Assembly (NCBI GenBank): GCA_003222555.1
Contig: QHWL01000299.1
Span: 1,156 to 6,229, forward strand
Length of the DNA: 5,074 nt
Origin: Acidobacteriota bacterium
Lineage (GTDB): Bacteria; Acidobacteriota; Vicinamibacteria; Vicinamibacterales; CAVVIG01
Direction of reading: 5' to 3'
Positions within the stretch are counted from its first letter, which is position 1. Every line of letters begins with the position of its first letter. Below the pieces are notes generated by a model. It ran no database searches. It was not told where the DNA came from and worked only from the letters and a program-made list of their open reading frames with translations. This document shows positions 1-5,074 of the stretch, piece by piece. Both the position numbers and the translations under genes were made by a program.

Positions 1-1896
1 GCGATCAATTACGCTGTGGGAGGACTGGAGGTTCGCGGTTACCACATCTGGAACGTGGCGACTCACATTCTCTGCGCGCTTCTGCTGTTCGGCGTCGTCC
101 GGCGGACACTGAACCTGGCGAGTCTCCAGTCTCGGTTCGCTGGAACGTCGACCGATGTTGCCTTCGCGGTCGCGCTCATCTGGATGCTGCATCCCCTGAA
201 CACCGAGGCCGTCGACTACCTCACGCAGCGGACCGAGTTGATGATGGGCCTGTTTTACCTGGCGACGCTGTACGCCGCCATACGTGCGTACGCCTCGCCG
301 CGGGCAGCGCTCTGGCAGACGGCCTCGGTGTTGTCGTGCGCTCTGGGCATGGCGTGCAAAGAGTCGATGGCGACGGCGCCGTTCATGGTCGTTGTGTACG
401 ACGCGATTTTCGTCTTCGATTCGCTCAACAGCGCAGTGCGCTCCCGCAGGCGCTTGTATGCGGGTCTCGCCGCGACGTGGCTGGGACTGGCCGCCCTGAT
501 GTGGTCGGGCCCGCGAGTGCATTGGGCTGGGTTCTCCACCGGGGTTCATCCGTGGACGTACCTGCTCAATCAGAGCGTCATGATCGCGCAGTATCTCCGC
601 CTTGCGGTCTGGCCGCGATCGCTGGTGTTGAATTACGGTTTGCCCCTTCCGCTGTCGCTCGGCGACGTGATGCCGTACGCGCTGCTCGTCGGCGTCCTGC
701 TTCTGATGACGGTCGCAGCGTTGTTCTGGCAGCCCAAGCTGGGCTTCCTGGGAGTCTGGGTTTTCGTGACCCTGGCTCCAACATCGAGCATCGTGCCGAT
801 CGCTACCGAGGTGGGAGCGGAACGTCGCATGTACCTGCCGCTCGCCGGGCTCGTCGTGCTCGCCGTCGTCGGCGGATCGCTGCTGTGGGATCGTTTGAGG
901 AACGTGTGGCCAGAGCGCACCAGGCTGGCGACCGCACGAGTGGCGTCATTCAGCGCGGCGTTGGTTGTGGCACTCGTGTCGACGGCGTTTGCCGCCGGCA
1001 CTGTCGCCAGGAACCGCGAGTACAGGTCGGCTCTTTCCCTCGCTCGTACGGTGCTCGCCCGGCGGCCCTCGACCATGGCTCACTACATGATGGGGACCTC
1101 GTTGATGGACGAGGGGGATCACGACGGCGCCGTGATGCACTTGCGCGAAGCGATCCGCGGCGACCCACGGGCCCGCTATTCGCTTGGCCTCGAGCTGTTC
1201 AAGGAGGGGAAGCTCGACGAAGCGGTCAAGGAGCTGGAGGTGTTTGTCCGTGAGAAGCCGTTGCTGCTCGAAGTCGTTCCGGCGCGGACGCTCATGGGCC
1301 GCGCGTTCTTGACGCAAGCGAAATGGGACGATGCCGTCAAACAATTCCAGATGGTGTTGATGATGACGCCGTTGAACGTCGAAGCCGAGGGCCTGCTTGC
1401 GGAGGCCTTGTTCAAACAGCAGACCTTCGGCGAAGCCATCGTCCACTACCGCGCGTACTTGAAGTACCGCCCGAACGACGCGAACATGCTCGGCAATCTG
1501 GGGATTGCGCTGGCGGCGTCCGGCAAAAATGACGAAGCGATCTCGGCGTTTCGGCGCGCCGTCGAGCTCACTCCTCAGGACGGCGGGGCGGAGCGAAATC
1601 TTGCGAACGCGCTCTTGGACAATCGCGATTTCACCGGCGCTGCCCTGCATGCCCAGCGGGCCGTGACGCTCAGGCCTGACGATGCTGTCGTTCACGATCT
1701 ACTCGGTCTCGCCCTGGCCCAACAAGGCCAGCTCGATGAGGCCGAGGCCGAATTCAGGCGGGCTCTGGAGATCGACCCGACCGACGGCGAGGTGCGGGGG
1801 CACCTCGCGGCCGTCCTGCGGTTGAGAGGTTCGTCGGCAAGAGTGCCGCCGAAGGCTGGTGGACCATCGCCGCGCGCCGGCTCGGGCCCGCCCTGA
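1..1896 (+). CDS. TMTC-like multi-pass membrane protein with C-terminal TPR repeats (5' partial)
   Basis: The frame is open from base 1. The residues before the first possible start (GTG at 16) read AINYAVGG, which fits the family motif preceding GYHxxN, so the true start lies upstream. Counting from that GTG, residues 13-330 hold about ten hydrophobic segments. Family-type motifs are HPLNTEAV (about 59-66), ACKES (113-117) and PTSSIVPIATEVGAERRMYL (255-274). Residues about 338-605 form about seven tetratricopeptide repeats, the last being the clearest (AEAEFRRALEIDP). The tail is Pro/Gly/Ser-rich. Bacterial proteins of this shape resemble the GT-C fold O-mannosyltransferases TMTC/PMT and are often annotated only as TPR proteins. 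The N-terminal loop that would carry the acidic catalytic residues is outside the window, so activity cannot be judged. It is probably in the inner membrane, with the TPR part as a protein-binding scaffold. It ends with TGA and faces the small minus-strand gene tail to tail. Family assignment is fairly sure; the substrate is unknown. Confidence 0.85.
   Translation, partial: AINYAVGGLEVRGYHIWNVATHILCALLLFGVVRRTLNLASLQSRFAGTSTDVAFAVALIWMLHPLNTEAVDYLTQRTELMMGLFYLATLYAAIRAYASPRAALWQTASVLSCALGMACKESMATAPFMVVVYDAIFVFDSLNSAVRSRRRLYAGLAATWLGLAALMWSGPRVHWAGFSTGVHPWTYLLNQSVMIAQYLRLAVWPRSLVLNYGLPLPLSLGDVMPYALLVGVLLLMTVAALFWQPKLGFLGVWVFVTLAPTSSIVPIATEVGAERRMYLPLAGLVVLAVVGGSLLWDRLRNVWPERTRLATARVASFSAALVVALVSTAFAAGTVARNREYRSALSLARTVLARRPSTMAHYMMGTSLMDEGDHDGAVMHLREAIRGDPRARYSLGLELFKEGKLDEAVKELEVFVREKPLLLEVVPARTLMGRAFLTQAKWDDAVKQFQMVLMMTPLNVEAEGLLAEALFKQQTFGEAIVHYRAYLKYRPNDANMLGNLGIALAASGKNDEAISAFRRAVELTPQDGGAERNLANALLDNRDFTGAALHAQRAVTLRPDDAVVHDLLGLALAQQGQLDEAEAEFRRALEIDPTDGEVRGHLAAVLRLRGSSARVPPKAGGPSPRAGSGPP
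1030..1830 (+). other. TPR repeat domain of the membrane protein
   Basis: About seven consecutive 34-residue helix-turn-helix units follow the last membrane segment. Each shows the TPR pattern of a small residue at positions 8 and 20 and a terminal Pro, for example AHYMMGTSLMDEGDHDGAV, NMLGNLGIALAASGKNDEAI and VVHDLLGLALAQQGQLDEAE. The first units are more diverged than the last three. The array presumably binds a partner protein. Its side of the membrane cannot be fixed without the missing N-terminus. Confidence 0.8.
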
Positions 1897-1914
1897 GCGC
1901 GAGGCTTGGTGAAC

Positions 1915-2055
1915 AAATCACGTTCAACGCAGAAACCGCAGAGAGATTCTGTTGGAAGGCAACCACGAAAGCACGAAGACACGAAGAAAGCCAACATGAC
2001 TTTTCGTGTTTTCGCGTCTTCGTGGTTGCATTTACCGTGAGCTCTGCGTTCAAAG
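1915..2055. repeat. Nested inverted-repeat element between convergent genes
   Basis: The outer arms are TTCAACGCAGA (1923-1933) and TCTGCGTTCAA (2043-2053), complementary at 10 of 11 positions. Inside lies a long imperfect stem: 1959-1990 pairs with 2000-2029 around a 9-base loop, with about four mismatches or wobbles in the first 27 pairs. Both stem arms have an 8-bp internal period: CACGAA at 1964, 1972 and 1980, and TTCGTG/TTCGCG at 2003, 2011 and 2019. It occupies most of the gap between the TGA of the TPR gene and the TAA of the minus-strand small gene. The motif type (CCACGAAGACACGAAG with ACGCAGAGACCGCAGAG) recurs in intergenic DNA of many environmental bacteria. The transcript could fold on either strand and may serve as a bidirectional terminator, although there is no long T-run on either side. 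It has no coding content. Confidence 0.8.
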
Positions 2056-2067
2056 ACGTCGCATTTC

Positions 2068-2298
2068 TTACGATGGAGGGACGCGAGTCACTTTGACGAC
2101 GACGCCAACCAGATACTCGAGCTGAATGCGATCGCCTGCCTCCAGGTTGTGTGAGACCGCTTCGGGACCAACGCGCGCGACGTGAATCTGGCCATCGGAA
2201 TCTTCGACGTCGGTGAAGTACACGTCCCACGACACCTGGCCGTGGATGCTAATCGGTTGGACCTTTTTCAGAATCCCGTCGCGCGTTCCTTTGAGCAT
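2068..2298 (-). CDS. Small hypothetical protein, 76 aa
   Basis: I do not recognise this gene. It encodes 76 residues starting MLKGTRDGILKKV and ending VVVKVTRVPPS, with a TAA stop. The start is the ATG at 2298-2296. Farther upstream the frame runs through repeat DNA and the dinB-proximal palindrome, so a longer protein is unlikely. A G-run (2307-2303) four bases before the ATG is only a weak ribosome-binding site. The composition is rich in Val, Ile, Asp and Gly with alternating hydrophobic residues (SWDVYFTDV, GDRIQLEYLVGVVVKV), suggesting a small beta-barrel or OB/SH3-like cytoplasmic fold. It has no Cys, signal peptide or membrane helix. It lies 107 bp downstream of dinB on the same strand and converges with the TPR gene. 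It sits between two direct copies of a 29-bp repeat. The ordered, protein-like composition supports a real gene, but the function is unknown. Confidence 0.6.
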   Translation of the reverse strand: MLKGTRDGILKKVQPISIHGQVSWDVYFTDVEDSDGQIHVARVGPEAVSHNLEAGDRIQLEYLVGVVVKVTRVPPS

Positions 2299-2311
2299 CC
2301 GACCCCCAAAT

Positions 2312-2340
2312 AAATCACCTTCAACGCAGAGACCGCTGAG
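2312..2340 (+). repeat. Second copy of the 29-bp repeat end (direct repeat of 1915-1943)
   Basis: This segment matches 1915-1943 at 26 of 29 positions in the same orientation, including the AAATCAC lead-in and TTCAACGCAGA core. It continues to about 2350 as a degenerate 9-bp period (ACGCAGAGA, CCGCTGAGG, ACGCCGAGA). The CCACGAAG stem present in the other copy is absent, so this looks like a partial or solitary element end. It ends 13 bp upstream of the start codon of the minus-strand small gene. Confidence 0.75.
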
Positions 2341-2387
2341 GACGCCGAGAAGAAATGCCCATACGGTATCACTCCTTCGTACGTAGT

Positions 2388-2405
2388 GTCCGCCTTTAGG
2401 CGGAC
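2388..2405. terminator. Perfect 7-bp palindrome abutting the dinB stop; possible terminator or REP-like repeat
   Basis: GTCCGCC (2388-2394) and GGCGGAC (2399-2405) pair perfectly around TTTA. The last base touches the TAG stop of dinB (2408-2406). On the minus strand the hairpin would form immediately after the stop codon. No U-run follows, so intrinsic termination is uncertain. The sequence resembles a short dispersed repeat that I associate with acidobacterial intergenic DNA. That association is from memory and cannot be tested here. Confidence 0.5.
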
Positions 2406-3488
2406 CTAGTCCACGTCGGCGCCAAACGGCAGCAGCCGGTCGGGCTGGTCCGCTGGGTCGAGCTCGCCGCAGAAGTTGTGGACGCTGACGCCGAGCAGGC
2501 GAACAGGGCGGTGGCCGGCGTCGGTCTTGTCCAACAGTTGCAAGGCGCGGGCAATCACGTCGGCTTCCCTGCGCGTCGGCGCTGTCGTATGGCTGCGGGT
2601 GATCGTCGTGAAGTCGGAGTACCGCACTTTGATCGTGACACTCCGCGCAAGCAGCGTCTTGCGCGTCAGCCAGGCGACGGCGTCGGGCGCCATTTCGGCG
2701 ATTTCCCCACGAATGAATGACAGGTCGGTCAGGTCTTCCGGGTAGGTGTTCTCGGTGCCCGAAGACTTTGCCTCGCGGTTGGGGACGACCGGCCGTTCGT
2801 CGACGCCGTTGGCGAGCTGGCGCAGCCAATCCGCAAGGCTGCCAACGGTGTCGCGCAGAGCCTGAGGCTCCACCGCGCGCACGTCGACGAGCCGCTCGAT
2901 GCCGCGGGCGCGCAGCTTGCGGGCGGTGACCGGTCCTACCCCCCAAAGCGCGTCGACCGGGAGCTGCTGAAGAAAAGGCTCGACGCGATCGGGGCTGATC
3001 ACCGTCAAGCCGTCAGGCTTCTTCCAGCCCGACGCAATCTTCGCGAGGAATTTGTTCGGCGCGACGCCGGCCGACGCCGTCAGTCCGGTCTCCGCGCGAA
3101 TGCGGTCCTTCAGCCGGCGCGCAACAGGCGTCGCCAGCCCCTCGCCCCATGCGTTTTCCGTGACGTCCAGGTACGCTTCGTCGAGTGACAGCGGCTCGAC
3201 GAGCGGCGTCACTTCGCGAAAAATCGTGAATATCGTGGTCGATGCCGCTTTGTAGCGGGCGAAGTCGGGCGGTACGATAACGAGCGCCGGGCAGAGCCGC
3301 ACCGCCTTGGCCATCGACATCGCCGAACGCACGCCGAACTCGCGCGCCTCGTAGCTGGCGGCGGCGACGACACCCCGGCGCGTCGGCTGACCGCCGACCG
3401 CCAGTGGCTTACCGCGGAGGGCCGGATTGTCGCGCTGCTCGACCGACGCGTAGAACGCGTCCATGTCGATGTGAAGGATTCGCCGCAC
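2406..3488 (-). CDS. dinB: DNA polymerase IV (Y-family translesion polymerase)
   Basis: This is a 360-residue protein of normal DinB length. It copies damaged or misaligned template DNA with low fidelity and no proofreading. The palm motif HIDMDAFYASVE (residues 6-17) carries Asp8, and SLDEAYLD (101-108) carries Asp103 and Glu104, at the same numbers as the E. coli catalytic triad. Tyr13 is at the steric-gate position. The thumb helix-hairpin-helix LWGVGPVTARKLRARGI lies near 183-199 and the little-finger domain spans about 240-345. The C-terminal RLLPF may be a degenerate beta-clamp motif. The start chosen is GTG at 3488, because HIDMD then falls at the conserved distance from the N-terminus. 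GGAA (3500-3497) sits 8 bases upstream. The longer ATG frame from 3569 would overlap ettA and adds nothing family-like. It is divergent from ettA by 36 bp. I see no LexA-type operator in the gap. The identification is secure. Confidence 0.96.
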   Translation of the reverse strand: MRRILHIDMDAFYASVEQRDNPALRGKPLAVGGQPTRRGVVAAASYEAREFGVRSAMSMAKAVRLCPALVIVPPDFARYKAASTTIFTIFREVTPLVEPLSLDEAYLDVTENAWGEGLATPVARRLKDRIRAETGLTASAGVAPNKFLAKIASGWKKPDGLTVISPDRVEPFLQQLPVDALWGVGPVTARKLRARGIERLVDVRAVEPQALRDTVGSLADWLRQLANGVDERPVVPNREAKSSGTENTYPEDLTDLSFIRGEIAEMAPDAVAWLTRKTLLARSVTIKVRYSDFTTITRSHTTAPTRREADVIARALQLLDKTDAGHRPVRLLGVSVHNFCGELDPADQPDRLLPFGADVD

Positions 3489-3524
3489 GCTGTTAATTCC
3501 GCATTGTAAATTGTAAATTGAGCC
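3489..3524. promoter_or_regulatory. 36-bp divergent dinB/ettA gap with tandem ATTGTAA repeat
   Basis: The gap is much more AT-rich than its flanks. ATTGTAA occurs twice in tandem (3503-3509, 3510-3516), followed by ATTG. On the minus strand each unit gives TACAAT, a 5 of 6 match to the sigma-70 -10 box. The unit at 3508-3503 would start a dinB transcript only some 8-10 bases before the GTG. No convincing -35 box is visible, and it would have to lie inside the first ettA codons. ettA has only GAG (3520-3522), two bases before its ATG, so its ribosome-binding site is poor or it is translated from a very short leader. The promoter call is inference. Confidence 0.4.
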
Positions 3525-4542
3525 ATGCCCCAGTTCATCTACACCATGAAGGGCCTCGGGAAGGTACACCCTCCCGACCTCAAAGTTCTCGAAGATATCT
3601 GGCTGTCATTCCTTCCAGGCGCGAAAATCGGCGTCCTGGGCATGAATGGCGCAGGAAAGAGCTCGCTGCTGCGCATCATGGCCGGGGAAGACGCGAGCTT
3701 TCTCGGCGAGGCGTTTCCCTCGCCGGGCACGACGGTCGGTTTTCTCTCGCAGGAGCCCCGGCTCGACGCCGCCAAAACGGTGCTTGGCAACGTCGAGCAG
3801 GGCGTTTCGGACATCCGGGCGCTCCTCGACCAGTACGACGCCATCAACACGAGGCTCGGCGAAGAGCTGTCGCCCGAGGAGATGGAAAAAGTCCTCGACG
3901 AACAGTCGCGGATTCAGGACCGCATCGACGCGACCAACGCGTGGGAGCTGGACTCGCGCCTCGAGCTGGCGATGGACGCGCTACGCCTGCCGCCGCCCGA
4001 TACCGACGTCAGCACGCTCTCGGGCGGCGAACGGCGGCGGGTCGCGTTGTGCCGGCTTCTGTTACGCTCGCCCGATCTGCTGCTCCTCGATGAACCCACC
4101 AACCATCTCGACGCCGAATCGGTCGCCTGGCTCGAGCGCTTCCTCAAGGACTATCCGGGCACCGTCGTCGCCGTCACGCACGATCGCTATTTTCTCGACA
4201 ATGTCGCCGGCTGGATTCTCGAGCTCGATCGCGGTTCGGGGATTCCCTGGGAGGGGAACTACTCATCGTGGCTCGACCAGAAGCAGCAGCGACTGCAGCT
4301 CGAGGAACGCAAGGAAGACAAGCGGCAGCGCACGCTCCAGCGCGAGCTGGAATGGATCCGGATGTCGCCGCGCGCGCGCCAGGCCAAAGGGAAAGCGCGT
4401 CTCAACGCGTACGAGGACCTGCTGCGCGAAGAGACCGCGCAAAAAATTGACACAACCGAAATCTACATCGCTCCGGGTCCCCGACTCGGCGACCTCGTCG
4501 TCGAGGCGCGTCACATTCGGAAAGCGTTCGGCGACAACCTCC

Positions 4543-5074
<532 letters not shown>

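Noticed and set aside
336..1253. 305-codon plus-strand open frame inside the TPR gene
   Set aside because: Arg/Ala-rich translation without family motifs. It is a shadow of the high-GC gene in the adjacent frame.
946..1695. 249-codon minus-strand open frame opposite the TPR repeats
   Set aside because: It lies antisense to a clearly coding TPR domain, and its composition is that of a codon-bias shadow.
1959..2029. CRISPR-like array from the CACGAA/TTCGTG units
   Set aside because: The units are only 8 bp apart with no unique spacers, and the two arms are inverted. It is a hairpin repeat.
2299..2946. N-terminal extension of the small minus-strand gene to 292 codons
   Set aside because: The extension reads dinB in a wrong frame and then crosses the palindrome and the repeat copy. 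Only the part after the ATG at 2298 looks like protein.
3489..3569. 27-residue N-terminal extension of DinB from ATG at 3569
   Set aside because: It would overlap the ettA start, and the added residues have no DinB character. GTG at 3488 gives the standard N-terminus and E. coli-like catalytic numbering.

Overview
The window looks like a piece of a GC-rich bacterial chromosome, with clear G/C preference at third codon positions. No marker gives a firm taxon. The membrane-TPR protein family, the short GTCCGCC/GGCGGAC palindrome beside a stop codon and the 'ACGCAGAGACCGCAGAG / CCACGAAGACACGAAG' type of intergenic repeat are a combination I associate with Acidobacteriota (Vicinamibacteria-like) and other environmental genomes. 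This is inference, at low to moderate confidence.

Layout. (1) Positions 1-1896, + strand: the 3' part of a large membrane protein, cut by the left window edge. It has about ten hydrophobic segments of the TMTC-like GT-C glycosyltransferase type followed by about seven TPR repeats. (2) 1897-2067: a non-coding gap between convergent genes, mostly filled by a nested inverted-repeat element with 8-bp internal periodicity. (3) 2068-2298, - strand: a small unrecognised gene of 76 codons, mostly beta-strand-like. (4) 2299-2405: non-coding, with a second 29-bp copy of the left end of the repeat element and a perfect 7-bp palindrome that abuts the dinB stop codon. (5) 2406-3488, - strand: dinB, DNA polymerase IV, complete, with a GTG start. 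(6) 3489-3524: a 36-bp divergent gap with a tandem ATTGTAA repeat. (7) 3525 to the right edge, + strand: ettA, an ABC-F translation factor. Its reading frame is broken near 4541. The second ATPase domain is intact but lies in another frame, and about nine codons are missing at the junction. The gene also runs off the right edge.

The genes do not form an obvious pathway: a probable envelope glycosyltransferase-like protein, a translesion polymerase and a ribosome-associated ATPase. dinB and ettA are divergent and so close that their promoters must share sequence or overlap coding DNA. The 76-codon gene follows dinB on the same strand and could be read with it, but the palindrome between them may end transcription. 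I found no tRNA, rRNA, CRISPR array, transposase, phage gene or defence system. The points that merit a second look are the ettA frame break and the dispersed repeats around the small gene.
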